A stretch of 64,000 nt of DNA, from NCBI GenBank assembly GCA_026260175.1, contig JAKCWW010000375.1, forward strand, positions 1 through 64,000, read 5' to 3'. The DNA comes from Reticulitermes lucifugus. Its lineage: Eukaryota > Arthropoda > Insecta > Blattodea > Rhinotermitidae. Positions 24,501-37,900 of the stretch are shown here, one piece after another. The notes under the pieces were generated by a model. It had not been told where the DNA came from. It saw only the letters and a program-made list of their open reading frames with translations, and ran no database searches. The position numbers were made by a program, and so were the translations under genes. Every line of letters starts with the position of its first letter. Position 1 is the first letter of the stretch.

Positions 24501-27500
24501 GACTATGGTGGTTAAAAGCGTAAAACATGTTCTTAAATTCCTCGCATTAATCTCTAATTCTTTTCATATAAAACGCAAAAATCTGTCGGAAGGAATATTC
24601 GTTTAATGACAAGGGGAAGCCTTGCGACATTTTTTTTTTAATTTCTAAGAACTTGAAATTCTAACATCCCAGAGGTAACCTACGTAACCTGAAACTTTTG
24701 AACTTTGCTCATAGAGAGTATGTACGTATTTCCTAAGATTCTCACACTAGACACCATTCATTTAGTTAAGCAGCATTAATAGATTGGACTTCATGGTAGG
24801 GACAGACTCTGTTATCTGTGAGGTAGAACCCACGAGTAAATATTTCTTACGAAATTTAGATAAACGTCATATTTAAATGGTTTAATTCCACTATATTTAG
24901 AGACATTTAAAAGTTCACTATGTTCTTTTATGGAGAAGTCTAATAAGTATTTAAAAATATGTTCACGGTTACTGTCTATTCCGCCTAGTGTTGACAACGT
25001 GACATTCCTCCTGAAAGTGGCTGCTAACTGAGGGAATGTGGTGACAAACAATTGAACATTCAATGTTTTAAATACACAAATGCCATTGAGTTTTGTTTGT
25101 ATTTAGGTGATACCTAATCTTCAAAACCAAAAACAAAGGCGTGCGTCGAAAAATAAAAATTACTTCAATTTGGTCAAGATTTTATTTTAACGCAAATATT
25201 CTGATAGCGTTTTCTGCTGTATGTTCAATCCCCATTATACTTATGGGCCAAAGTTTGTATTACTCAGTTAAAATATACTTTATTGAAGAAGCAAAAATTA
25301 AAATGGTGACCTGAACAGGAAGCAGACACAGGCTATGTGAGAATTAAAATTTTCATGGTGTAACCCGTTTGGACGTGGCTACTATTCAGAGGACCTTTAA
25401 GTAATGATCACATATGGTTGTGTTCAGAGTTCTTGAGTCTCTTAACTCCGTTCCAGTTGATAAACTGTGGTTTTTCATAAAACATATGACTGCATATTTA
25501 TTGGACAGAGCGCTTTATGTTTATATAGTATTTAATTAATTTATCCCATTAGGAGTTTTATATTATTTTTTCCGAAGTCTTTATTTATTAGGGCAGCACT
25601 GTTTTGATAGTTCTTCTTTAAACCCCACCACCTATATGCGTGTATATCGACATCCCAAAAGCCATAGACCTAAAGTAAATGTTTCTTGCTGAAATTCATA
25701 TTTTTTAAATATTGTAGAAATTTTAATAACCAGCGAAACCTATATTGCACCTGTATAACAAATCCAGTGTGAACGTCTCTAAGCACATTACTCTCCTCTA
25801 GTCTGAAGAACTAAACTTCTTCAAGGACCGTCGTCCAAAGAATTTTTTCACCTTACGCGCACGCAAAGTATTATTAAGGTATATTTCTGTACTGTCTAAT
25901 TCTCACTGTGTCTGTGCATTCCCATGCGATGTGTATTCACCAATCAAGACTTGTCTATCTCCACATTTCGCTCTTCTCACTTTATCTGTCAGTAAAACCG
26001 AACAGTGAACAGTTTCTTGCTTGTGGCATTTTAATTAACTGCAGAATTCGAAGCTGTTTGCAGATCAAAGTCCATATATGTGAAAACAGAATGAGCTAGT
26101 AGAGGCAAGTAGCGCGCATGATAAAGATGAGAAATGCATTAGAAATGTTAGTAGGAACACGAAAAGGGAAATGACAGTGGAAGGGACGTATGTGCACATC
26201 GGAAGATATATTGAGTGAATCTTATATATGAATCTGACGTTTTTAAATAAATAAAATTACTATTGAGTTCAGGCTTCCGCCGCGATGTTGATGAGATCTG
26301 CGCTCTTATGGGGTATTACGCAGCGTTGAATGGTAATTTTATTAAAAGGCGCAGGTGGAAAACAGGAAGAAATTCATAATACGAGAGGAAATACTTAATC
26401 CAATGAGAAACTTAGCTTTCTTAAAAGGGCTCTAATCAAATGAAGAAAGAATCTGGCTAATTTGGGAATGTGAGTACTGAGATTGCGGGTTCAACTGATT
26501 CCGAATAAGTAAACAAAACACAGATTTTCTGAAATCAGTTTGAAATTTGCAAATTTTGTGTTAGAAATACGGAATTATATTTCAGTATTTTACCTCAACT
26601 ATTAAATACATGTACATATTAATAAGTGCCCGTAAGCTTAGTGATGGTATTCCTTCGAGTGATGTCCTAAACAAGGGGTCCCCAGTGTAATAAGCACATC
26701 AAAAGAACATAAAACACTTCCTAAAATTTCTTATTACGGAATTTACATTGCGCGAGTTTGACGCCAAAGTATTATCAGGGGTCATACACCGTACGTTCGA
26801 GAACAGGGGACAATATCATCAACGGGTACGTTTTCCAGGCTTCAATCACCAAAGAGTGAGGAATTGACTGGAGAATGGGAAAATTTCTGTAGTTTCTTTT
26901 TTCAAAAAACATATTAGCTTCATTAACAAAGATGGCGACATAAACATTACAAAGCTTCTCTTTGTAAAAGCTATCTAGTTTCCTCTCTTGTGTATAATGA
27001 TAACTGTGTGACACAATTAATACGTCTGCCCTTTTCATAAGATTCACCAAATAGAAAATGATCAGCGAGCATTTTTTGCCGCAAGGTTGAAAAATACAGA
27101 AATTTACAAAATAATAACACCTATAGTAATGCAAAAACTGTACAAACATGGGTGGAAATATTCAACGGAAAATTTACGTGTTTTATTTATATGCGTTAAA
27201 TAAACTGTAGCAGGTGTTGAGACTGAGGGAAACCTTCAGCTCAATAAAGTTGTATCTGAAACGAGCATCAGTTTTTGCTTGACGCGGCTTACGAAGGGGC
27301 AGGAATGATTTAAATTGAAGCAAGAATATTTTATTCTTCTTAAAACGCAGACAACATATGGAACCTTCTTCTTTATTTCTATGTAGTGCACACAAACCAT
27401 TCAACTTACAAAGTTAACACTCATATGGAACTATTATGGGATCAATATATCTATGCTATAAAATATTTAGAAATGGCTCTAATTATTCATGGTCTAGAAC

Positions 27501-30250
27501 AGGACCCTGAAAGGCTTGCAGAAAGAAGATATTCAGTTAAAAGTTTTTGCAATCTGAATTAGGCTTGTTTCATTATAAACTACCTACAATTATGTATTTT
27601 ACAACATGCAATAACTGAATCGGCTATTTCGAAAAAGTAACATGTCCTTGTACATGCCACATATACAGGCTGTATTTGTGGTCTTTTAGAAATAAACAGC
27701 AGTATCACAACGATTTTTATAGACGAAAGAAATGTTGTCACAAACTACCTTTTCCAACGTGGTGAGAACATGATAGACCGAGAGAGCACTATGACGGAAG
27801 AAAGGCAAAATCCACCACCATCCCCCCCCCCTCAAAAAAGTCAAAAGTTACATTTTCGAAATAAACAATTCAATTGAGTTCAGATATCACATATATCTCT
27901 TATTATTTACACCTGCTTTGCTTAAACTGTATAAATTTAACAATAACACTCATACAAAAACAGTTTAATAACTGCTACATATATATACATGTAACACACA
28001 ATGTGCAGATCTTACGTCCTGATAATATGTACTTAAAACCACAGGATTATTAATCCTCTTGTCTCAAGAGTTCTCACACAGTGCAGTTTCGCATTTGGTC
28101 AAGTAATTCCTGAAACTGTCACGCCCTTCTTCATCTGTAGCCCCAAATTAAAGGCAGAACTTTCTCCAAATAATTTGTAATCACCTACATATATACACGC
28201 TATCATATCCCAGAAGACCAAAATATCAATTGTTATCCAGTACATATCCTAAATTTTAAAAAAATAATTTAAAAATTTCGCATTCATATCAGCAAAACGA
28301 CGACTTTCTACGCTCCCAGATTAGTCAACAAATTCAGAAAGATTAATTACTCAAAATACCATGAATAAAAAGTAAGCAGCTGTCAAGAGTTCATACATTC
28401 CTAACAAACTATGTTAATTATTTGATGGACTTTTCACATAGTAACTGGTTATTCTCCAACAGGTAGACATGTGCAGTACATTAATAAACACAGCGCTATT
28501 CAATTAAATATGACCTCACACTAAAGGGATTCTAACTGTGCTTCTCGGAATGTGTGGTTTATTAGCGAGAGCTTAGCGGATAGTATCAATTATTCGTAGC
28601 ACTAAATAACATAATATTCAAAATACCTCAAAAGTAAAGTATGATTGGAAATCTTATTGCATGTTTAATCCATGCAATTATGAAATTAATAATTATGTAT
28701 TGTGTACACACACACGTTTAGTGTATTGCGTATTTCTATCACACTATATTAATTCTCGTAAATGCGCACTCACTGTCCTCAGTCACTTCCTCCTATATCT
28801 CTAGTTGCATAATTCGTACTTACATTTTCCGTAATGCTTCATAATCTCAATGATAGAACAATTGGCATTAAATATGTTATCGTCTCTATTTCTGCACGGC
28901 AAATGTCAAAATACCCCAGGCGAAATTTCTTAAACTTTTCGTAATATATAGAAATATCAATACACAAATGTGACTTTCAATCCATTTGACGAACACAAGT
29001 AACTGGTTATGGTGCGTGTTAAAGACAAAAACCTAAACATTTAAACCAACAAGTTATGCCAGCGTAAATCTTTGTACTTACTACGCATGATTTCATGAGA
29101 TATTCAAATACAAGACCGCGCAATGCGACAAGTATGTTTCCTAGAGTAATAATAGTTTTGAATTCTTATTCATATTGCTTTTTAAAACAATAGTCATATT
29201 TTGATAGTATTTTCCTTTTGTAATGAATGGAAAATTTATTTGAACTTTAAGTGACTCTTGCATTTAGTTACATGTCACATTGTCTAATATATGTTACATG
29301 TGAGGTGGCCTTCTGCACAAAAGTTCATTATTTGCATACCTTGCTTTTTCTATAAATCAAATGTCGGAAGGTAATTGTCCTAACTCTCACTTACTTAAAT
29401 TCTAACTGATATGTGGAGATCGGATCTCATCTTCTTTGCTGAAAACGTTTTATTATGAAGTGTAAACAGAATTGTCCGCATTATATTGTACAAGGTAAAT
29501 TGTACTGAATATAACTGGAGTTGTGTATAATTATTTAGAATTCTCCGCGTCGAGATTGGGCACATTTTGCTAATAATATTTAGATTATTAATTAACGTTT
29601 AAATTCAAAATTTATTTACTGCAGTGGGTCATAACGAAAATAAAAAAAAGCAATTAGTTTATTTACTTTGATTTGACCAATTTCAGTAAATGTGTAAATC
29701 TGTAATATTGTAATTTGTTGTAAATTACATTTTATTTGTCGTAGCTTTAACCCTTGCAGTAATAAATTTATTTAATAAATCAGACCACACCACTGCTCAA
29801 GCGTAGTGAGAACGCAGTCGTCAGCAGTAAGGAGCGTGATACCGTGCGTAACAGCGTCCTTGAGTTCCCAGCTACAGAGGTAGCTAATGAAGATTCTCCT
29901 CACAGAATATGTTTAAGAAGCAATTTGTAGATCACATATTGAAAACTTCATACGAGCAGAGCAGTTGTCAGTAATCTGTTGTTAAATTCAAAATTGAATG
30001 GTGGCAGTAACTACCGTGATTGATAGGGCTACGACGGTGCCAGCGTGAGCCTGCGAGGCTACACTAGCGGTAGTCTATAACCCCTTTGGGTGGAAACTGA
30101 GTCAAGTTATGATCCCTCACCTCGGAAGGTGAATACTTTCATGTATTAAACTGTCTTATCAAGAGTGAAATTCAACACATTACAGGTTTTTTAAACAAAG
30201 TAACTGTGATTTAGTAGTCCATTTAAATGCATTCGCAAGTTTTGAGGTTT
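21540..30250. other. Long stretch with no recognised gene
   Basis: About 8.7 kb with only short frames. The longest is 26775-27149 minus, 124 codons, with no recognisable motif and a length that chance can give in 64 kb. A C-run lies near 27825-27835. The 29780-30110 segment is less AT-rich than its surroundings but gives no recognisable product or repeat. Confidence 0.5.
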
Positions 30251-30268
30251 ACACAGCGGTATAATCAA

Positions 30269-30465
30269 GGATTCCGATCTTCTGAGATGTGACATTGCGT
30301 CGCTGAGTAAGTAGAAGGAAACCCCGGCGTGCTGTCGCTTCCCCCTTCAATCGTACAAGGTCGTTATTAGTTGGTAACATTGCAGATGAAGGCAACACGT
30401 TCCTTCGATACGTCACAGACCATTTATCCAGCGACGCAGCGCCACATCCCAGAAGACTGAAATCT
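30269..30465. repeat. Foldback element of the dispersed inverted-repeat family
   Basis: Left arm 30269-30306 and right arm 30428-30465 are inverted copies: the complement of the left reads tcagcgacgcaatgtcacat... and the right ccagcgacgcagcgccacat..., both continuing into cagaaga-c-gaaatc-like ends. The roughly 120-bp interior has no coding content. The right arm recurs alone at 58590-58625. Confidence 0.65.
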
Positions 30466-30641
30466 GAAACTAAAATCGTTTTCAGCTTTATTGTTTTTGT
30501 TTTTCACTTTTTAATATAAATAATTATATATAAATGTATACGTATTATTGATTAGAAGTGATTTTTAATTTATCATTAAGTTAGCATTAAACTTTACTAA
30601 AATGTATTGCATATTCTTATTTGCGATATATATATATATAA

Positions 30642-30945
30642 ATATCCTTCCTCGGGCCGGGATAGCGTAGTCGGTATAGCGACTTGCTACGGGCTGGACG
30701 GTCCGGGAATCGAATCCCGGTTGGGGCGAGATTTTCCGCACCAGTCCAGAATGGCCCTGGGGCCCACCCAGCCTCCTAAACAATGGGTATCGGGTCTCCT
30801 TCCCGGAAGAAAACGGTCGGGGCGTGGAGTTGACCACCCACCCTCATCTAGTGCCAGGGTTAAAGAAAGAGTAGAGCTATACTTCTACTCCCCCTCTGGG
30901 CCTTCATGTCACGTTCTAGGGAGAACTTTACCTTTACATATCCTT
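30642..30945 (+). mobile_element. Full-length tRNA-derived SINE with 8-bp target-site duplication
   Basis: The element spans about 30650-30937, flanked by atatcctt at 30642-30649 and 30938-30945. The head has a clear box A, TAGCGTAGTCGG (30663-30674), and box B-like GAATCGAATCC (30707-30717). The body includes gggcgagattttcc, cacccagcctcctaaacaat, gggtctccttcccgg and ggttaaagaaagagtagagc, and the 3' end is a ttacctttac tail. The same body occurs 5'-truncated at 60835-61055 and diverged at 49400-49625 and 61150-61345. The 133-codon frame across it (30607-31008) is a shadow; its conceptual C-terminus appears as a spurious protein wherever this SINE lands. Confidence 0.9.
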
Positions 30946-31021
30946 TCTTTTGATGTATTTGTTACAACTATGTGTAACAATTTTCCTTGTTATTCTCTGC
31001 CACTTTAATACTAGACCGATT

Positions 31022-31165
31022 TTAATCGTAATAAGTGCTTGTGTTTTGTCTTGGGGTTTGCTGTTGTCTTGATTTGGTTTGCATTTTTTTTATATTTGTT
31101 CTGTTTTTGTAATAGGCGATTAGACTCTTGAGTCGCCGTATAAGAAAACAGAAAATTGAACTAAA
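31022..31165 (+). repeat. Probable LINE 3' tail
   Basis: A pyrimidine-rich stretch ends in ctgtttttgtaataggcgat (31101-31120) and tagactcttgag. Near-identical text occurs at 40830-40860 (ctgtttttgtaattggccat) and more distantly at 56509-56535. It is read as the shared 3' UTR end of a non-LTR retrotransposon; the conserved tail is visible but the coding part is absent. Confidence 0.5.
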
Positions 31166-32123
31166 TGGAACAGTTGGACCTATGACTGAAAGTGAACATT
31201 CTAAAATCTCACCCAACTTATCGTATTGTGTGACGTGTTTGACCTGCCAAAGTTTTCTGTACCTTCAGTCCAATACTGATGGCAATTCTTATTTATCCTC
31301 AGTGCTCTGTCCACTGGTGCAGATTAGTTATATATAGTGCATCACATGGAGTAGGGTTTTTCGCAAGTGTGGAAACAACCAGAATGATGCATATTTTTAT
31401 TAAACAATATTTTACCACAGCCCACAATTTTAACGTCATTACATTTCTTTGGGGATTCACGGATTTGCAGAAAATACAAAACGATGATAAAATTCACAAG
31501 ATATACCATTAGAACAGCCATGATTATCATGACTTACAATATCTAGTAAAATCCTCAATAAGTTGAGCACCGCTGCAGTAAGAAAAAATTTAAAAAAAAT
31601 AATCCTCTTTAATGTAGAGTTCTGAGACCGATTTCGGATATGGAAGGATATGTCAAAGAACACTGACGTGGACTAAACTAATTGCATGAAAAATTACGCA
31701 ATTTAAAAAGAATTATTCTACTTACGGAGTATAAACTTATACTGCAGAAAGTGTTTGTTGGTACAACGTACAAAAATGCTGTAATCCATTCTCTCTCTCC
31801 AAGAGACGTAGATTTTTGACAGGAGGGACGTGCATTATATTAGCGAAAGCGGCAACACGAGTATTCTGAAACATACTGTGCGCTGACCCGAACAACAGAA
31901 TGGATGTCCGCTTTTATAAAACCATCCTAACACTTAACATCAGCCTCAGTAACGAGAGAGGGTCCTGATGCTGACATTTGCGCTGACACATGGTTCAGTA
32001 GAAGTGCAATGCGTGCATTTTATTACAGTTGAAACAAACCTCAATGTGTAATCTCGGAACATATTTAAAGCAAGAAACAAATTTTCACTTACACGTTGCT
32101 CACTAGGAAATAATCATTCTATA

Positions 32124-32706
32124 CAAGGTGTATCTAAAATGCTTGGAGAAATTTCAAAATTTGGTAAGTCACATCACAACAAAAAAATTCATATAAGCAC
32201 ATAGGAGGAAATAAGTGGCTTTGAGTTTAACTGAAAGATTAAATCAAAAATAAGTATGTTAACTGTGTAATACTCGTATGTTACTTAAAAGTGACTTAAT
32301 ACATTTAAAATACACGTTCCCAGTTTAATAACTGTTGAGTTCTTATTGTTTATTATATCACATTTCTCGACAAATACTCAAAATGTTCTCCATTTGTATC
32401 ATTGCAGGCATGGCCACGTCTGATAATGCACTATCAGATCCTTTCTAAGGTTCTGCAGCGGTTGTGAATGGTTTGACAGGCACCAAAAATGCGTTGGTGA
32501 CGTGTCTCTTCATTTTCAATTGGAGTTGAATACATTAGGGTTTTTAAGGGTCCTCACAGATGAAAGTCTAAAGGACTGTGGTTGGGCAAACTCGTGGGGC
32601 AGTACCTCGAAAATTGTTTGCAAATATATATTGATGTGAACCTTTTTCCTTGTTTGTTGTGAGGAACTCGCTCCTGATTTTGTCTAAGCATTCTAGACAC
32701 GCCCTG
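32124..32706 (-). mobile_element. Internally deleted Tc1/mariner-type element with transposase C-terminus
   Basis: Inverted ends 32124-32143 and 32687-32706 match at 16 of 20 bases (caaggtgtatctaaaatgct versus cagggcgtgtctagaatgct). On the minus strand between about 32580 and 32350 the transposase C-terminus is readable in one frame: NHSPLDFHL, stop, GPLKTLMYSTPIENEE, then TRHQRIFGACQTIHNRCRTL, two stops, and CIIRRGHACNDTNGEHFEYL. This matches the family's SPDLNPLDFYLWGxLK...xHxxxGGHFEHL end. The last catalytic Asp survives. The N-terminus and most of the catalytic core are missing and stops are present, so it is a non-autonomous relic. Confidence 0.85.
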
Positions 32707-32719
32707 CATATTTGTCTAC

Positions 32720-34120
32720 ATACTTATTGTTTTATAGGTGTATTTTCGTTGCAAGGGTTTGAGAATATTTAATTCCTGCATCCACAATTCCATAACTGTT
32801 CCTTATAATGCTATGGGCATTATTCGAGATTCTCTATGGGAAATCGCGGTTTATGTAACGTATTAAATAGAATTATATTTTAGATAATTCAACATTTATT
32901 AATAAAATTAATTCGTATAGGCTACATATTTCAGCTCAATAACTTAAAACACCAGTTGTCATAGGCATGTAGGTACATATTAATTATAAATTTTTAAACT
33001 TATTTAGGTGAAAATTGTTGAGATCTGTTTCTTGCAATGGGGGTTGTCATGAGAAATTATAAGTTACGGTACATTTTGGTTCCGTAATATTCGCATGCAT
33101 CATTACTATTAAAGTTAAGATATTGTGTGCTCTTTCAGACAATCCTAGAATGGGTTAACTGTTTATGTATGCAAGTGTTAAAATTACATAAGCGTCTATG
33201 CCAGTGCACATGGTGCGCATATTTATGCTGTGGCATAAATACGGTTTCATTACAAATGGGAACAGCAAACATTTCTTCACAAAACCTGAAAAAGAACGTC
33301 GAGAAGAATCATATCTTCCGAAACAAGTATTCTGTAATTTTTAAATATTTAACGCCTAAGCAACCACGCCATTTTAGACTTACATCAATAAAAAAAATAT
33401 CATAATCTTGATAAATTATTTCATTTAAATTAAATTCTTACTAGTTAACGTGGTGACTCAATAGTCAATAATAATAATATAACAATTATAATATTAATTG
33501 TGTTGTTTTATATTAAACTTATATCTTAATGCATAAAAGCAATGTACAAAAAGTTCTGCCTTGCGTTTAATATTTTATGCAAAGCCCCAATTTTAGAAAG
33601 AGTTGAGGCCTCAGAGGCTTTCCACCAAAAGACATTCACAAAGAATGAATACTTCCATGTGTACTTGCATAGGGCCCTGATATTTCGTTAAACAGTTAAG
33701 GCGAAACCTGTAGCCTCTAAACTTTTACTGAATGAAAGTCGTAATGAATAAATATTATTTTGTTGAATATATTACATCGCCTATAATTTATACTAAAAAT
33801 GCAACGTTTCTGCAACCGGTCCTGCTGAAATTTTAGGACAGAAAGCGACTTCTAAGTTAATAAATCTGCTGGCTGGTTAAACAACTGAGACCAACTCTTT
33901 TCAAAGAAAGGACAAAACTAAATCCACCTTCTGCGGGAAGACGAAAGCATTCATTATTATGCGTTCTGTTTTAAAACTTGTAAGATGGATAATGTACAGC
34001 GAATTAAAATTAATTATGATCCAACTCCGATTAAAATATTCGGGTCTTTGGGCAAAAAAATGTTGTAATGTTACAGAGATGGTTGAAATTAAATTGCTTT
34101 AAAAATTTTATGTTAGTCTT
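32720..34120. other. No recognised gene
   Basis: AT-rich sequence; the 92-codon frame 33127-33405 has no recognisable motif. Confidence 0.5.
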
Positions 34121-34195
34121 ACCGTGCATTTTGCGATTCAATGTTTAAAAAGCCAACACAATGCATTTCACTTTCACTTTAATATGTGTTCATTA

Positions 34196-34241
34196 ACCCC
34201 TCTATATGTTTCGGTTTTTACGTAAATCATTCTCAGGGGGA
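34196..34241 (-). ncRNA. Hammerhead-like motif in the left arm, partly degraded
   Basis: On the minus strand the outer stem CCCC/GGGG is kept, but the core reads CTGAGAA (complement of 34230-34236) instead of CTGANGA. The hairpin beside GAAAC (34208-34212) has one mismatch. It mirrors the better-preserved motif at 34856-34900. Confidence 0.4.
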
Positions 34242-34689
34242 AAACAACTACGTTGTATCACATCCAATGTTCATACAAGTTATTACAATCACTGTGAAAT
34301 CAGAGTTTAAAACGTATAAAATGTTGTTTAAAATCCTTAAAATTCGTTGAATTTTGTGTCATAATAACAAATTGTAGTAAAATAGGTCACTGAGTTATTC
34401 CACACGTCTGATTATTTTGGTTCTTGGGTTTGTATACTATGGTGGAGACTTTAGTAAATATAACCTGTAAAAAATGTGTAATTATGAGAAACGCTATACT
34501 AAAGATGAAATTTATATACTTGATTAGACGGATTTGGCTCGAATGACATACCTGCGTTGTTCTGTCCTGTTTTTTCCGTGTTGTGTACTGTTGGGGTATC
34601 TTTAAGGTGCGACTAACATAAAATTTATCAGTGCCCAACAGACCAGATCAATATATAATTATCGAAACATCAAAGAAAAACTACACAGG

Positions 34690-34839
34690 ACTATCGCATC
34701 CATATGGTTCAATAAGACATGCAGAACGAAACAACTCCAACCGAAATACATTCATATAAAAGTCAGCAGAAACAACAAAAGGAGCCAAGACACCAACACT
34801 ACCGCAGTAAAATACAGGATCAATCTAGATTGGATGTGA
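34690..34839 (+). pseudogene. Probable Penelope-like element (PLE) protein fragment
   Basis: The frame from 34690 reads TIASIWFNKTCRTKQLQPKY, then IHIKVSRNNKRSQDTNTTAV and KYRINLDW, ending at a TGA at 34837-34839. The WFN-x2-C-x6-P-x-Y-x2-IK pattern is what I associate with the N-terminal region of insect PLE polyproteins that precedes the reverse-transcriptase domain; this is from memory, without alignment. No RT or GIY-YIG endonuclease motif is visible, so the element is heavily deleted. The hammerhead-like motif begins about 15 bp further on. Confidence 0.5.
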
Positions 34840-34855
34840 TACAAGGAAGTTTTTT

Positions 34856-34900
34856 CCCCCTGAGGATGGTTTTACGTAAAAACCGAAACATATGTAGGGG
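34856..34900 (+). ncRNA. Hammerhead-like motif, well-formed copy
   Basis: Layout: CCCC (34856-34859), CTGAGGA (34860-34866), an extra T (34867), a 6-bp hairpin GGTTTT/AAAACC with a 5-base loop (34868-34884), GAAAC (34885-34889), ATATGTA (34890-34896), then GGGG (34897-34900), which can pair with the first CCCC. In hammerhead terms these are stem I strand, CUGANGA core, stem II, GAAA core, a 2-3-bp stem III in palindromic ACATATGT, a UA cleavage-site dinucleotide and the other stem I strand. The extra T between core and stem II is not canonical. Cleavage activity is untested. Confidence 0.5.
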
Positions 34901-34969
34901 TTAATCAACACATATTAAAGTGAAAGTGAATTGCATTTTCTTGGTTTTTTAATACTTTACAAATATTTT

Positions 34970-37900
34970 CACAGGCACATATAATATTTTATCTAGTGCA
35001 CGTATTGAAATAATCTTTCATTTGTGTCCAAATAAGTGTCGATTTACAGTTCCATCAAAGAACTCCACTTTATAGAAATCCGTTAGAAAAGGAGTGCTCA
35101 GTGCTGATATGTTTGAAGTTATATTCTTACTTCATATAGAAGTAATGAGGATAAATCTTAAATCTGTAATATTATGAACATGCAAGTTATATTGTAAGAT
35201 TCACAAAAAATGATTATATTTTAAATTGCAGGAAGTAAGCACTTCTTTCTCAATTTTTGTATACATTGTTATTTCTGGTATATAGTAGGAAATTGGATTC
35301 CCTCATCAATACTTTAAGCATCTTACCGCCTGCATTAATTTCGTACGGCGCATACAGAATTATCAGAGGAAAATACTGAAGCCTTAGAAACATTCAGCAA
35401 GGTGTTTCTTAAACTTCCTCGCTAAGATTAATCAAATGGAACATAGCTGCTTTTAAGAGTATTGCAAGCTTTCCAAAATGTGTATTTCAATGTTTAACCT
35501 CATAAAATGTTATAATGTATTTTTATTTTAGAATTCGATAAAGCATTGCATAATTGAATACAGTAGAATCCTTCTCCAAACACTAATATTCCACAATATA
35601 TTCCAACACTTTACGCATTATATGGTGTAATGTTTTCTTGAGGAACTACTGCTACATATCCATATTCTGAGTTAGATGAATCTAATGTGGGCACATATAC
35701 CGCAATTCCTGCGAATAAAGTTTAATATTACCATTCCAATTTCGTCTAATGTAATCTACAAAAATTGTTCGTCTTTCGGTTTTTCCTTTGAAGTTTTTGT
35801 ACTTCTCGTATCTCCTATATTTCCCACAGGTCTCGCCAATTTGATCCTTCTTTAGTTTATTTCCCAAATAATATCTGATTAGGTATACAAACCTTGAGGC
35901 TCGTCATTGTGTTATTTTATCCTTTCATTTAATAGCTTAGTAATATCTGTTGACTAAAAAATGACGACATTCTTTAGTGTATAATTTTCTATCTCATCCT
36001 TTCATCCTTTACCTTGACAATACCTGGCGAAAGACACAAATGATAAACGTCTTCAGTGTATAATTCTCTATAACCTCCTTACTTCTTCTTTCACAGTTAT
36101 TCATAGACTTTCTTCACTGCTTCCAGCCCAAGCACCCAAAACCTTTAATTTCAGAGACGATATGTTTACTGCTAGTTTCTTCCAGCAATATGATAATATT
36201 AATATTTACCAAATAAAGCCTCAATAATTGTGCAGCACTTAAGGTGGCATTATATTTTTCATATCCACATGAAAAAATCGAATAAAATTACAGTTTCTTC
36301 TATTTTAATTCTTTATTCTTTTAGAAAGAGAATGTAAAAATTTAAAACCCTCCTGGATGGTGGCACACATTTCCCGAATTGAATTAGTTCTTTAAATTTA
36401 TCGTAAGCCTAAATGCAATTTTGGTTTTTACTGTCAATCACATGTTCGACCGACTTCATAGCTGTGTTTATATCAACAATTTTCACTACGTTCCAGTGGA
36501 AAAAGCAATAACATATAATGAGTTGTCTGTGAAGTCACTCCTAGACCAGCTTAGAATATTTAAAACACGACGAAATTATGCTTCGAAATAGCTAAGCTTC
36601 AAAGACATTTTGTAATGCCAATTTTTATTACACGCATGTATTACAAATATTATTTAATTATTGGTGCTTGAATCCACACCGCTAATTGTGCGAGCGAAAT
36701 TTTTAAGATGTGAGATAAAGTTTTCATTCTTTCAGCCCAATTAATTTATGTTGCAAGGAAACGGAAGAGGGCGGTGTGTTATCAGCCCCATTGTGAACGC
36801 TGTATGTCTGTGGCACAACAGGAAACCGCATCGTTACAGACTCTGAATCTGAGTTATCAACCTGCCCGGAGCCGGCATAATTGCTCTTCCGCTCGGCACT
36901 GCACTATGCCTACCACTCTGTCACCTCATTACATCGGTCACTCTGCCACGGAAACTAATGTCCTTTACTCAAAAGAAAGCAGTTGACATGCACAGCGTGG
37001 GTAGAGGCTCGTAACACTCGCGACGACGGTCGTGAGAAAACATGCAGATCCTGTCAAAAACATTCGTCCGTATCCGACCTTTCCACTGCCTTCCATTTGT
37101 TAGATGTTTCGTTTATAACAAGAATGAAGTCAAAATATGCACAGCTCTAGCCACAAAGAACATTACAGAAAACAACTGTATTATCTCACACGCACAAAAT
37201 ACGGCTGTACTTCAGCCTAATGTATTTTAAACTGGAATACGTCGGTTACTGGTCACAAACAAGGTACAGTCTGCTTTCCCCGGCACAAACACCTCACTGA
37301 GGTCAACTGCAAACTTCAAAGTCAGTATTAGTACGAGATTCCAGAAAAGCAAAGTCATAAGTAACATGTACAAATACAACATATATATATATATATATAT
37401 GCTGTTGTGGGGATTATCGTGTAATTATTATTATTGTTTTTGTTATTATTATTATTTTATTACTAGTATATTTAGTGAGCAATTACATTTTCCATCAATC
37501 ACATTTCACTTGCCTATGATATTATGTTTTATATTAAATATCCATTATGTTTTTCAAGATATTCTTACACACTAATTAAAACATTTTTTCTTTCTCAGTT
37601 TTTAAAATTGAGTCTTAATTAGAGTAACTGCAATATTTCGTTTTTTCTCCCTTTTTTTTAGGTCCTGGCTTGTTGTCTTCTTACTTAGTTGTTCTCTCTC
37701 AGTGCTTATGCTGTCCTTGTAAGCTGTTTTGTATGCACTTACTATTTGTCTGTGAAAGACAGGGGCTTCTGGTGTATCACGACGTGTACCTTATTGGTTT
37801 GTTTTAACGTTTCTGAGGAACCTATTCCCCCACTGACGGTGCCATATTCCAAATTAACAGGCCAGAAATACCCACAATCTTAAGAAGAGCAAATCTCTGT

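Larger units (their letters stand above)
34128..34962. mobile_element. Inverted-repeat element, probably derived from a Penelope-like retroelement
   Basis: Arms of about 115-125 bp (about 34128-34251 and 34846-34962) are inverted and largely identical: gtaaaaaccgaaacatat, ggggttaat-aacacatatt, aaagtgaaagtgaa and a t-rich end. Each arm carries a hammerhead-like motif pointing outward (minus on the left, plus on the right). The interior of about 590 bp contains a probable PLE N-terminal protein fragment on the plus strand (34690-34839). Terminal repeats in inverted orientation carrying hammerhead motifs are known for PLEs; applying that here is inference. No target-site duplication was determined. 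Confidence 0.6.

Noticed and set aside
26775-27149. 124-codon minus-strand open frame
   Set aside because: No domain, signal or compositional sign recognised; about one frame of this length is expected by chance in a window this AT-rich and long.
30607-31008. 133-codon frame across the SINE
   Set aside because: The reading frame follows the SINE body and recurs in the other SINE copies; it is not a host protein.
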